Shown: positions 44,706-53,796, numbered from the stretch's first letter. The stretch is 64,000 bases of DNA from Variovorax davisae (GCF_030316845.1 NZ_JASZYS010000003.1:532997-596996); one strand, 5' to 3'. The notes: generated from the sequence alone by a model not told the origin. Numbers and translations are program-made.

Positions 44706-45308
44706 ATGGCAAAAGTCCTCGTCCTGTACCACAGCTTCTACGGCCATATCGAGACCATGGCGGCAGCCGTTGCGCGCGGCGCGCGCAGCGTTCCCGAGAC
44801 CGTAGTGGACTTGAAGCGGGTGCCCGAAACGGTGCCCCCGGACGTGTTCCGCGGAGCGGGTGGCAAGGCCGACCAGGCCGCCGCGCTCGCGAAGCCCGAA
44901 GAACTCGCGAACTACGACGCGATCGTCTTCGGCGCTCCCACCCGCTTCGGCAACGTCAGCGCTCAGATGCGCACCTTCATCGACCAGACTGGACCGCTAT
45001 GGATGAGTGGTGCACTCGTTGGAAAGGTAGGGTCCGTGTTCACCTCCTCGGCAACCCAGCACGGCGGCCAGGAGAGCACCATCCTCACGTTCCTTCCGAC
45101 CCTGCTGCACCATGGCATGGTCGTGGTAGGCCTGCCTTATGCGGAGAGGCGCCAGATGGGCATCGACGAGATCAAAGGCGGCAGCCCGTACGGGGCGGCA
45201 ACTATCGCCGGTGGCCAGGGCGAGCGCATGCCCAGCGAGCAGGAGCTGGGCATGGCGGAGTTCCAGGGCCGTCACGTCGCCACGATCGCGACTAAGCTCC
45301 ACGGCTGA
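44706..45308 (+). CDS. wrbA: NAD(P)H:quinone oxidoreductase, WrbA type
   Basis: The 200-residue flavodoxin-like protein has the FMN loop [48 protein letters not shown] and [13 protein letters not shown], all diagnostic of WrbA. It reduces quinones by two electrons. Quinones arise from catechol autoxidation, so its place after the nitroaromatic genes is sensible. The frame is open upstream but ATG 44706 starts the family. Confidence 0.93.
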   Translation: MAKVLVLYHSFYGHIETMAAAVARGARSVPETVVDLKRVPETVPPDVFRGAGGKADQAAALAKPEELANYDAIVFGAPTRFGNVSAQMRTFIDQTGPLWMSGALVGKVGSVFTSSATQHGGQESTILTFLPTLLHHGMVVVGLPYAERRQMGIDEIKGGSPYGAATIAGGQGERMPSEQELGMAEFQGRHVATIATKLHG

Positions 45309-45794
45309 AGCACGCGCCGATCCTGTCGGAAGGTGCGGGCGGCGATCGGGGAAAAAGACGGTGCGCCGGCGGCATTGCATCCTGGATGCAGTCTCGAAGA
45401 CTCGAGGCTTGGCTACCGTTCGGTGGGATGCGGAGGGCGCCCCGCAGGCACTGCGCTCCGCGCCATTTGACATCGTGCTGGTCCGCATGCGCACAGCATC
45501 GTCGAGGTTGCGAAGCTGCTGCAAAGGCTTCTCTGCAAGGACCGGGAGGACTCCCATCCCGACCCTCAGCCACAAGCTTCACAACGAGAACGCCGCATGA
45601 AGGACACGAAGCCCTATACCGAACTCCGCACTCGCTCGCTCACCTCGATCCACTATCGCAACGAGAGCTTGGTCGAGGACAACCTATTGCAACTCAACAC
45701 CTAGACTAGGGGATTCCCCGTCAATTTGATCAGTAGGCCGAGTCTGCATCGTTGCATGGTGGCGGACGTGCAGCCCATTGAAGGACGTTCGCGG
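45309..45794. other. 486-bp gap with decayed frames
   Basis: A plus-strand frame around 45360-45600 (RSAPFDIVLVRM) faintly recalls a response-regulator receiver strand, and a 35-codon frame starts at ATG 45597 (MKDTKPYTELRTRS). Neither is complete or convincing. I see no repeat or RNA gene. Confidence 0.3.
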
Positions 45795-46034
45795 CTAGAG
45801 CCCAAGTTCTTCCATCAGAGACGGCCGGTGATGCTCCCAAGGACGTGCGCGCTCGAAAGCACGTGACGCCTTCAGAACAAGCCTGTCATCGAGATGGCGG
45901 CCAACAATCTGAAGTCCCACTGGGAGGCCATCGCGGGTAAAGCCCGCAGGTACCGACGCGGCGGGAGGATCAATCCGCATTCGCGCAACGGACACTAGGC
46001 CAGGCAAATTCGCGTCCGAGCATGGCCCGCGCAT
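45795..46034 (-). pseudogene. C-terminal remnant of an amidase-signature enzyme
   Basis: The frame reads SVPAGFTRDGLPVGLQIVG and RHLDDRLVLKASRAFERARP, the conserved C-terminal region of amidase-signature hydrolases. The catalytic Ser-Ser-Lys region is missing and the upstream minus-strand frames (NGLVNLDAMPTRTRNNYLY near 46050) are shifted. An intact amidase with different sequence lies at 50486-51925. Promoter module copy 5 lies upstream on the same strand. Confidence 0.72.
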
Positions 46035-46408
46035 ATAGATAATTGTTTCGGGTACGCGTGGGCATGGCGTCCAGATTCACCAAACCGTTTTCGTCGGAGG
46101 GAAACGCGAGCGCCCTCCCAGAATGGGACAGGGCTTCGAAGTGCAAGAAAAAGAACGCTCTTGGTGCGGCTTCCGCCGCTGGAGAACGGGATTGGTCCGC
46201 CCGAACGGATCGCGGTGATTCATGAAGCGAGGCATGCATCATGCAGCTCCTGCTTTAGCCGTGCAGCGCCGTCCGCACGAATGTCAAAGAAGAGGGATCG
46301 TCCGGCGCGTACGATCCAAACGGAGACCAGGGTCTGAGGGGAGTTCCTTGACGAGACGATGAGAGGTGCGATGCAACGGGCTCACCACGCGCGGCGGCCA
46401 TCTCGCCG

Positions 46409-46464
46409 ATGATCCGCAAAGATCAAGTTGAATGGAACTGAACTCTGTGCTCCATTTAGATTGA
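46409..46464 (-). promoter_or_regulatory. TGCA-type promoter module, copy 5 (degenerate)
   Basis: On the minus strand AGAGTTCAG and -35-like TTCCAT (46432-46437), 17 bp and -10-like GATCAT (46409-46414) match the other copies exactly in layout. The two TGCA boxes have decayed to TCAA and AGCA. It points toward the amidase remnant, which fits loss of function of both. Confidence 0.6.
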
Positions 46465-46471
46465 ACATCAT

Positions 46472-47161
46472 TCATTGCTCATAGAAGCGGTCGTCCAGGA
46501 GCAGGTCCTCGAAGAACGCGCCGAATCGACGCTCCGCCGGATCGCGCAAATGGATCTCAAGCACCCACCGCGAGGGTGACGGCGAGAACGCGGCCTGCGC
46601 CAGCGAACCTGTGTGAATCGCCGCATGAGGGAAGTCGGACAGACGGTGGCCAGGCAGATCGAAATTCAACTCCCAGCCCATTTGCCTCGCGCGCTGGTCG
46701 GCGTATTCGTAGAGACGGGTGCCAGTCCAGTCGTGTCGACGCCACGCTTCGCGGACCTCGTGGAACAGCTCCTCCGCGTTGCGTGCGCAGCGCTCCAGTT
46801 GCTCGTCGTGTCCGACCACAAAGGTCGCGCCGCCGTCTCCTTCCCACGCTTCATAGCGAGGAGCGATGTCCACAAAGAAGATGTCGTTCTCTTTCAGGAC
46901 CACACCGGGCACGGAAGGCTGTTTCATCGCCTTGATGGTGTTAATGCCGAATCGCACGCGCACCGGGTGCCATGTCGCACGCAGACCCAACTTTGCGAGC
47001 ACGCTCTTCGCGAGTTCCACCGCGTCTTCCTCGAGCATCCCCGGGCGCACTGCTTCAGCAATTTGCTGGATTGCTGTACGGGTGAACTGGCGTGCAGCGA
47101 GCATCCCGTCTTCGGAAAATGCGCTTCCAACGCGCTCTGCCTCAAGTATTGATGCGTTCAT
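46472..47161 (-). CDS. M24-family metallopeptidase-like protein (Xaa-Pro aminopeptidase fold)
   Basis: The 229-residue pita-bread-fold protein has metal ligands in FVDIAPRYEAWEGDGGATF (two Asp), HRLSDFPHAAIHTG (His) and WVLEIHLRD (Glu), with a final Glu in the tail FFEDLLLDD. It lacks the N-terminal creatinase-like domain, so it is a short M24 hydrolase. It is divergent from the GlxA-type regulator across tandem 17-bp repeats and is probably its target. The true substrate may be a dipeptide or another small amide. Confidence 0.82.
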   Translation of the reverse strand: MNASILEAERVGSAFSEDGMLAARQFTRTAIQQIAEAVRPGMLEEDAVELAKSVLAKLGLRATWHPVRVRFGINTIKAMKQPSVPGVVLKENDIFFVDIAPRYEAWEGDGGATFVVGHDEQLERCARNAEELFHEVREAWRRHDWTGTRLYEYADQRARQMGWELNFDLPGHRLSDFPHAAIHTGSLAQAAFSPSPSRWVLEIHLRDPAERRFGAFFEDLLLDDRFYEQ

Positions 47162-47171
47162 GGTTTCGTGC

Positions 47172-47205
47172 CGTGGGTTGAGTTGCCGCGTGGCGTGAGT
47201 TGCCG
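47172..47205. repeat. Two abutting 17-bp direct repeats, probable AraC/GlxA operator
   Basis: 47172-47188 and 47189-47205 are identical at 15 of 17 positions and share GTGAGTTGCCG-like wording (GAGTTGCCG in both). They lie immediately upstream of the M24 gene and 83 bp before the divergent GlxA-type gene. AraC-family proteins bind direct repeats, so this is a probable operator. Confidence 0.6.
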
Positions 47206-47287
47206 TTGCGGGAATTTTCCGCCACAATCGCCGCGGCCGGTTGGCCCGATCCCGGTGTTTTCCGCCAAACTTGCAGCGACTTCCGCC

Positions 47288-48241
47288 ATGCGCATAGGAC
47301 TCCTTGCTTTTCCTGGCTTCCAACTGCTGGATGTCTCGGGTCCCGCGGACGTGTTCGCTGAAGCGGCACGGCAGCTGGGTGATCCCGGGGCTTATTCCGT
47401 GGAGGTGATCGGCACTGAGCCGGGCATGCTTCGCAGTAGCTGCGGATTACGACTGGCCGTGGATGCCACCGTCTCGACCGTTCGCGGAAAGCTCCACACC
47501 CTGCTCGTTGCGGGCAGCCCTGAAGTTGAGGCGCTGCGCTCCGGCCAGGAATTGCATCGTTGGCTGCAAATGCAGTCGCGCTCCGTGCGGCGCCTGGGGT
47601 CTGTGTGCACGGGAGCATTTGTTCTCGGGGCCGCCGGACTTCTGGATGGAAGACGAGCGACGACGCACTGGAACGACGTTGCGCAGTTAAGAGCCCAGAA
47701 CCCTCAAGTGCTTCTGGAGCCTGACGCGATTTACGTGAAAGACGGCAAGCTTTACACGTCCGCGGGCGTGACCGCCGGGTTGGACCTGGCCCTTGCGATG
47801 GTCGAGGAAGACCACGGACGCGATCTCGCGCTGCGCGTCGCGCGGGAATTGGTCATGTTTCTCAAGCGCCCAGGCGGGCAAAGCCAGTTCAGCGCCAACC
47901 TTGCCGCGCAGACCGCGGAGAAGTCGCAGATTCGAAAAGTACAGGAGCACGTGCTATTGCACCTCAAGGCCGATCTGTCGGTGCCGCGGCTCGCCATGCT
48001 TGCCGGGATGAGTGAGCGAAACTTCACCCGCGTGTTCCACGAGGAGACGGGCATGACGCCGGCGCAGTTCGTCGAAAAGGCCAGGATCGATGAGGCGCGG
48101 CGCCAGCTGGAGGACTCCGGCGATGCCCTGAAGAGGCTTGCGGCGAACGTCGGGTACGCGAATCTGGATGCGTTCAGTCGTGCCTTCAATCGCCGCATCG
48201 GCGTTAGCCCGAGCGAGTACCGAAGGCAGTTCGCCGGGTAG
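47288..48241 (+). CDS. GlxA-family regulator (DJ-1/PfpI-like domain plus AraC HTH)
   Basis: The 317-residue protein starts at ATG 47288 (MRIGLLAFPGFQLLDVSGPA). The first 190 residues are a DJ-1/PfpI-like domain with the elbow GSVCTGAFVLGAAGLLDGR, and the last 100 are an AraC double helix-turn-helix (LSVPRLAMLAGMSERNFTRVF, RLAANVGYANLDAFSRAF). A decayed relative lies at 39064-39471. It probably controls the divergent M24 gene. Confidence 0.92.
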   Translation: MRIGLLAFPGFQLLDVSGPADVFAEAARQLGDPGAYSVEVIGTEPGMLRSSCGLRLAVDATVSTVRGKLHTLLVAGSPEVEALRSGQELHRWLQMQSRSVRRLGSVCTGAFVLGAAGLLDGRRATTHWNDVAQLRAQNPQVLLEPDAIYVKDGKLYTSAGVTAGLDLALAMVEEDHGRDLALRVARELVMFLKRPGGQSQFSANLAAQTAEKSQIRKVQEHVLLHLKADLSVPRLAMLAGMSERNFTRVFHEETGMTPAQFVEKARIDEARRQLEDSGDALKRLAANVGYANLDAFSRAFNRRIGVSPSEYRRQFAG

Positions 48242-48413
48242 CCAGAAACATCGATTGATGCGCTCTTCGCTCTGCCAGTGCGGCAACGCACGCGTACGCC
48301 CCGAGCTCGAGGTCTAGCGAAGGAGGGCGGGTAGGATACAAGTGGAACGTGCGCGATTTCTGAACTCGCGCGCCGCCCACGGACGCGCTGCCGCGCCGGG
48401 TCGTCTGATGGAC

Positions 48414-49353
48414 CTACTTGCCGGTTTGCCTGTTTGTTAGCGGCTCCCGTCGCACGGTGGAAGGCATGAGTTTGGCCACGGTCTGGCGAAGCCAGATGTT
48501 TGCGGGGTCCCGATGAAATCGCGAATGCCAGTGCTGCTTGATGACATATCGCGGCGAGGGAAACGGGAGGCGGTACACCTTGATGGATTCCCGCCGCTGG
48601 GTTAAGAGCGCGTAATGCGTCGGAACCATCGCAAGCAGATCGGTTTCGCTCACGATCTGGGCGACCGCCAGGAAGCTCGGTACCTGGAGCGCGACCTGAC
48701 GCACGATGCCCTCCGCACGGATCGCGTTCTGTATGACCCCGGTATGCCCCGTACCCTCTGTCAGGACCTCGATATGACGTTCGGCGCTGTACATCTGATC
48801 CGTCAAACGCCGTCGTAGCCGCGGATGGGATGCAGCCGCGATGCATCGGAAATCCTGCTCGACCAGGGACTGTTGATAGAAGCCAGCATCAAGCTGAGGC
48901 ATGTAGCCGACTGCAAGGTCGACGAGCCCTTCCTCCAGCCTGCGCCTGCTTTCACTCCCAATGCGTTCCGCGTCGATCCGCACGCCTGGGGGCGGATGAC
49001 TGCAGGGTGTTCAGAAGAGCAGGGAGGAGAGAGGTCTCTCCAAGATCAGTCATGCAGATCCGAAAGGCCCGTCGCGAAGTGGAAGGGTCGAAGCCGTTGT
49101 TCCCGGTTAGCGTGCCCTCCAGGCTCTCCCTGATTTGACGAAGCACGGGTTGAAGCTCATCCGCCCGAGGCGTTGCCAGCATTCCGCGGGACGTTCGGGT
49201 GAACAGAGGGTCGCCGTAGAAACCCCGAAGTCGATTCAGCGCCGTGCTGGCAGCGCCCTGTGTCAAACCTAGTCGTTCGGCGGCCTTCGTCACGCTCGAT
49301 GCTTTGTACACCTCATCGAAAACGGCGATCCATTCGAGGTCAAGTGCGGCCAT
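48414..49353 (-). pseudogene. LysR-family regulator with a single-base frameshift
   Basis: The N-terminal part from ATG 49353 (LDLEWIAVFDEVYKASSVTKA, LTQGAASTALNRLRGFYGD) runs to about 48990 and the C-terminal part (RIDAERIGSESRRRLEEGLV to the stop at 48414) is in another frame. Removing the T at 48987 on the plus strand restores SAPGVRIDAERI. Either a recent mutation or a sequencing error explains it. The protein would be about 310 residues and of the NahR/DntR-like branch. It is divergent from the Bug gene that follows. Confidence 0.82.
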
Positions 49354-49476
49354 TTCAGAGCTCCGAGGTATCAAGAATTTCGATAGATGGTATCCGGGCC
49401 GCGTGTTGCCGAAGCCGTTTGCTGCGGACAAGAATCTCTCCGAGACATTCACCTAATCACAACCAGGAGTCACTCC

Positions 49477-50476
49477 ATGCCGCTGCTTGCACATCGATAC
49501 TTGGCCGCTTCTGTTCTCACTGCTGCGCTTGCCCTGGCCTTCGTAGGGGGTGCAGAAGCTGACACTGGAGGACCATCGTTTCCCTCGAAGCCGGTGACGA
49601 TCCTCACGACCTTCTCGGCCGGGAGCGGTCCCGACACCATGATGAGGGCGGTCGGTGAACTATTGAGCGCAAAGTGGAAGCAGCCTGTCTTGATAGACAA
49701 CCGGCCGGGGGGCGCTGGGTTCATTGCGATCAACGCAGCGAAGGCCGCGGCGCCTGATGGCCACACCATCCTGATGCACGATGGAGACGCCATCAGCGCC
49801 TTGCCTACGCTGTTCAAGAGCAGAAACTTCCGGATCTTCGACAGTTTTGAGCCAGCAGGGGCCCTCTACAGCACCCCGTTCTTCATCGTGGTGGCGGCAG
49901 GTTCCCCTTGGAAGAACGTCGGTGACCTTCTTGCAGCGGCCAAGGCGAAGCCCGATGCGGTGACGTACGGAACCTGGGGCGTTGGTACAACGGCGCATCT
50001 CCAGTCAGCGATGCTCGAGACTGCTGCCGGCGTTCACATGCTCCATGTTCCCTATAAGGAGATGGGACAGCTTTACACGGCGGTGAGCACAGGAGAGACG
50101 GACTGGGCGCTCGGCGCAATGGCTTCGACTCAATCGGTGTATGAAGGTGGGCGTGTGAAATATCTAGCGATCGCAAGGTCGCGCCGCTTGGCGTCGCTCC
50201 CGAATGTCCCAACCTTTGCCGAGGCGGGAGGACCGGCGAATGTCGAGGCCAGCGGATTTGTTGTCTTGCTCACGCCCAAACACGCCAGCCGCAATCAACG
50301 AGCGAATCAACCGCGACCTCAGAGCTGCAGTTGACAGTCCGGAGGTGCAAGCGCGCTTCAGTACTTTCAACTTCGAAGCCGTGTCTTGGAGCCCTCAGGA
50401 ACTGCGTCGCCAGCTAGACGCCAAAGCTGCCGGGTACCAGGGTGTCGTTGCCCGATACAACATCAAGATGGACTGA
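49477..50476 (+). pseudogene. Bug-family substrate-binding protein with a late frameshift
   Basis: From ATG 49477 the frame encodes a signal peptide (LAASVLTAALALAFVGGAEA) and Bug motifs (SKPVTILTTFSAGSGPDTMM, GGAGFIAINAAKAA, VPYKEMGQLYTAVSTGE). Near 50282 it shifts out of frame; the expected ending (TPAAINERINRDLRAAVDSP and ELRRQLDAKAAGYQGVV) continues in another frame to the stop at 50476. Without the last 65 residues the protein would be misfolded. The amidase follows after 9 bp. Confidence 0.82.
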
Positions 50477-50485
50477 GAGCGCTGC

Positions 50486-51925
50486 ATGGAAAAGGGAATT
50501 ACGTCTATTCGCCCCGCGGCCTTTCTGCCGGCCGAACTCTGGAAATGGGACGCGACCGATCTGGCGGCGCACATCAAGAGGCGCACCATTTCTTCGTTGG
50601 AGGTCATGGTCGCTTTTCACACGCGCATTGATGAGGTTAACCCAAAGCTGAATGCGATTGTCCAGTCCGACCGCGACGCGGAGATCTCGGCGGCGCTACG
50701 GGCCGACGCGGAAATCACTTCTGGTGCCGCGGCGGTCGGATCTCTGCACGGCGTGCCAATTACAATCAAGCTGAACGCTGATGTTGAAGGACAGGCAACC
50801 ACTAACGGCGTGCCTGCTTACAAGGTGCGCGTGGCACAGCACGACAGTCTGGTCGTCGCCAACTTGAGGCGTGCGGGCGCGATCATTGCAGGGCGAACCA
50901 ACGTGCCACCATTCTCGCATCGGTGGTTCACGGAGAACCCGATACATGGGCGGACGTTTAATCCTTGGAGTGACGAGGTCACCTCCGGCGGATCCAGTGG
51001 GGGTGCGGCGGTGGCTGTGGCCTCAGGTATGGGAGCAGTGGCTCACGGCACGGATATCGCTGGATCGATCCGATATCCTGCTTACGTGAACGGTGTTCTA
51101 GGGCTTCGCCCTACGCCAGGGCGCGTGCCCGCGTTGAGCGGCACTGTGCCCACGCGCTTTGCAGGGTTGCAATTGTTTTCGGCCCAAGGGCCGCTCGCGC
51201 GAACGTCGCGCGATCTTGAACTTACATTGCGAGCAATGGCCGTGGACGGTCAGGCCGACCCAATCTGGGTCAATACACCCCTGGACTACCCAGACGACGA
51301 CGCAGCATGTGCCGTGGGGTTGGTCGATGAGATTGAAGGCGTAGCTCTCCCGTCGAAGATCCAGTACGCTTTGAATACCGCCGCTCGTGCCCTGGAAGCC
51401 GCAGGGTACAAGGTAGAGCCCGTCAAAGTACCGTCGATGCAGGACGCGTTGGACCTCTGGCTTTCGATCGTGATCACGGAGGAACGGTTTGGAATGTTTG
51501 CCGACGTTGATGCAATGGACGACGCCGTTAGTTTGACGTCGATACACGCGATGGCCTCGTGCGCGCCGGATCCGGACCTCCGCACCTACGTGACGGCCCT
51601 GGCAAGGCGTGATGCGTTACGTCGTAAGTGGCAAGCCCTCTTCGTTCGGTATCCTCTTCTGCTTATGCCCACATCGTGCCGGCTGCCCATGAAATGGGAT
51701 GACGATCTTGGAGGAGGGGAGGTGATGAAGAAGTTGCTGGACGAGCAGTCGCCACTGATTTCGGTGGCGGCGCTAAGTCTAGGCGGACTGAATGTGCCTG
51801 TGGGACACGGTGACGGCTTGCCGTTAGGCGTTCAAATAGTAGGTGCGCCCTTCCGGGAAATCCTCATGCTGCGTGCGGCAGCTGCGATCGAGCAATCGGT
51901 GCCCACGCGAAGGGCCTACGACTAG
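50486..51925 (+). CDS. Amidase-signature family amidase
   Basis: The 479-residue protein shows the Lys-cisSer-Ser triad: Lys95 (PITIKLNADVEG), Ser170 (TSGGSSGGAAVA) and Ser194 (GTDIAGSIRYPA). The C-terminal LNVPVGHGDGLPLGVQIVGA is also typical. It hydrolyses an amide to acid and ammonia in the cytoplasm. It probably formed an operon with the frameshifted Bug gene upstream, whose ligand would be the amide. Aryl or aliphatic amide specificity cannot be told. Confidence 0.92.
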   Translation: MEKGITSIRPAAFLPAELWKWDATDLAAHIKRRTISSLEVMVAFHTRIDEVNPKLNAIVQSDRDAEISAALRADAEITSGAAAVGSLHGVPITIKLNADVEGQATTNGVPAYKVRVAQHDSLVVANLRRAGAIIAGRTNVPPFSHRWFTENPIHGRTFNPWSDEVTSGGSSGGAAVAVASGMGAVAHGTDIAGSIRYPAYVNGVLGLRPTPGRVPALSGTVPTRFAGLQLFSAQGPLARTSRDLELTLRAMAVDGQADPIWVNTPLDYPDDDAACAVGLVDEIEGVALPSKIQYALNTAARALEAAGYKVEPVKVPSMQDALDLWLSIVITEERFGMFADVDAMDDAVSLTSIHAMASCAPDPDLRTYVTALARRDALRRKWQALFVRYPLLLMPTSCRLPMKWDDDLGGGEVMKKLLDEQSPLISVAALSLGGLNVPVGHGDGLPLGVQIVGAPFREILMLRAAAAIEQSVPTRRAYD

Positions 51926-52334
51926 GTGAAAAGCGCCGGAGATCGAAGTAGAGTGGACGGGATGGCGACGGTCACCCCTGAGAAGAATGACCCCACGCTC
52001 GAAAGCGGTCACGAACGCAACCTGGCTTATCACGGGTGCGGATTGAGCCGGGGCCCGAGGGCCTGAGCGGGCTCGAAGTTCAAACACGCACGCCGCCGTC
52101 GAAGTCGACGTCCCAGGCATCGGGCGCGTACGGACTACGTTCGAGCTGCACTCCAGCCGCGGAAGTCGTTCCCGCCGCTGGTTTTGGATGGCTACCCGCG
52201 CAGAGGTTGTCTAGTAGCGCTCGGTTCCTTTTCGGGACGACGAGACTTGCAATTCGCGTGTGGAACTTCCTTGGTGCCCCAGCTTCTGCTGCTGATAATG
52301 GGCCGATTGACAATACGACGATCACCGGAATGAC
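51926..52334. other. 409-bp gap, nothing recognised
   Basis: Only short frames without family resemblance occur. The region precedes a small hypothetical gene and an IS30 scrap and is probably insertion debris. Confidence 0.35.
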
Positions 52335-52604
52335 ATGAGCAAACGCGATCTGGCCCTTACTGTGCTGGAACTCGAGGAAGGGCAGTTCTATTGGGTTGTG
52401 ATGGAGGCTGTCGACGCCGATTCTGAAGAGTGTCTTGCCTATGCGCCGGTCGATTCAGCTACCACGGCCGCGCTCGATTACTCGCAGTCACTGATCGAAG
52501 GGGCGGCTGCAGTTCGAATTCTGCAAGGCCTGTCCCCCTTCGGAAAGCCGCTTGTTGGCGCGGGCACCTCTGTCGTCTCCGCCAGACGCCCCCTCGGTGT
52601 ATGA
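52335..52604 (+). CDS. Small hypothetical protein
   Basis: The 89-residue product (MSKRDLALTVLELEEGQFYW and MEAVDADSEECLAYAPVDSA) reads like a real mixed alpha/beta protein in its first 65 residues, with no Cys cluster or membrane helix. The end (TSVVSARRPLGV) may run into foreign sequence. There is no strong ribosome-binding site. I do not recognise the family. Confidence 0.4.
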   Translation: MSKRDLALTVLELEEGQFYWVVMEAVDADSEECLAYAPVDSATTAALDYSQSLIEGAAAVRILQGLSPFGKPLVGAGTSVVSARRPLGV

Positions 52605-52699
52605 AGGGTTCTACCAAAGGTCGCGCTGTCAATTTAACCGCGCTGCCGCGCGGCGAGGTCCAAAAGAGCAAACGGTCCACACCTCGGAAGGGTCGATCC

Positions 52700-52790
52700 A
52701 GGCCGATGGCACCAAGGTAGAGCTCCTGTGGCAGCTTGCGAGCGCTCTTGATGAGCGCGTTGACGACCGTCCGAGAGTCCATGCCATCCA
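52700..52790 (-). mobile_element. IS30-family transposase scrap
   Basis: A minus-strand frame reads LDGMDSRTVVNALIKSARKL and PQELY, matching the catalytic-core stretch of IS30 transposases. After about 30 codons the resemblance ends on both sides. It marks a former IS30 insertion between the amidase block and the transporter block. Confidence 0.6.
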
Positions 52791-52946
52791 GCCGGCACGC
52801 CAGCGGTGGCGCTTCGCACCCATCATCCTTGCCATATCCGAGGCCGACTAGTGGCTAACGTTTCTGCCTAGTTCACTCATCTTCCTGGAAGGGAGTGACA
52901 CACACCTCCGCACCTTCCCCGACGGGCTGAATCGCACCAGACCTAG

Positions 52947-53792
52947 TCATGCGCGTGCCGGCTTTGCCGGCATGCGCCCATCCACATCCGTGAAGCCGTA
53001 TTCCTCCGCCAGCTCGGCGACGAGGTGGAGTTGCCCGGTCTTCTCCATGATCTGGGGATCGGCGGCGAGACCCGCCACGGCACGTCCCGCGAACTCGGAC
53101 GACTCCCCACTTTCCATGATCCGCCTGGCCAGCGGCGCGGGCACCCGATCGGGTTGCGCCAGGAACTTCTCGCTCTTGATGAAACCCGGCCAGATCACCA
53201 CCGATGCGACGTTGAAAGGCTTGAGGTCATGGGCCATGTCCTTGGCCATCTTGTCGACGCCCGCCTTCTGCACGCCGAAGGGCACGTTGAAGGTGTAGCG
53301 CACCGCGCCGCCCGACGAGGTGTTGACGATCAGCCCCTGGCGCCGCTCGACCATCCTCGGCGCGGCGCAGCGGCTGGCGATGTAGTGGGAACGCAGACCG
53401 ACACGCAGCAGTGTCTCCCAGATCTCGTCGTCCAGTTCCCAGAACGGCACGTTGACCGGCATCTGCGCGGGTGCGGCAAACACGTTGTTCACCAGGACGT
53501 CGATTCGCCCGCTCTGCTCGTCGTGGACCCGCTCGAAGACGCGCTTGACGCTGTCGTCGTCGGCGTGGTCGCAGGCGATGGGGATGCAGGTCCCGCCGCG
53601 CCGTGCGATCTCGCCGACCGTTTCCTGCAGCGAACCGGGCCAGTTCGAGGCGCCCGGTGCAAGGGTGCGGCCGGTCGCGTAGACCAGCGCGCCCGCTTCC
53701 CCGAGGGCCAGCGCGACCCCCTTGCCCACGCCCCGGGTTGCGCCTGTGACGACGGCGACTTTTCCTGCGAGCGGCTTGTTCTGACTTTGCAT
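52947..53792 (-). CDS. Short-chain dehydrogenase (DHRS1-like) with Tyr-to-Phe at the active site
   Basis: The 281-residue protein has the NAD(P) motif VTGATRGVGKG (15-25), the strand IDVLVNNVF, the catalytic Ser in IVNTSSGG (about 159) and the Lys of FGVQK (176). The position of the catalytic Tyr is Phe172 (NVPFGVQKAGVDK), encoded by TTC. DHRS1-like relatives normally read NVPYGVGK. The enzyme may therefore be impaired, isomerase-like or use another acid. It is the last gene of the LIV transporter operon, 4 bp after livM. Confidence 0.82.
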   Translation of the reverse strand: MQSQNKPLAGKVAVVTGATRGVGKGVALALGEAGALVYATGRTLAPGASNWPGSLQETVGEIARRGGTCIPIACDHADDDSVKRVFERVHDEQSGRIDVLVNNVFAAPAQMPVNVPFWELDDEIWETLLRVGLRSHYIASRCAAPRMVERRQGLIVNTSSGGAVRYTFNVPFGVQKAGVDKMAKDMAHDLKPFNVASVVIWPGFIKSEKFLAQPDRVPAPLARRIMESGESSEFAGRAVAGLAADPQIMEKTGQLHLVAELAEEYGFTDVDGRMPAKPARA

Positions 53793-53796
53793 GCTT

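Noticed and set aside
45360..45600. Possible response-regulator receiver domain
   Set aside because: Only one strand-like phrase (FDIVLVRM) fits; the phospho-acceptor and Lys regions are absent.
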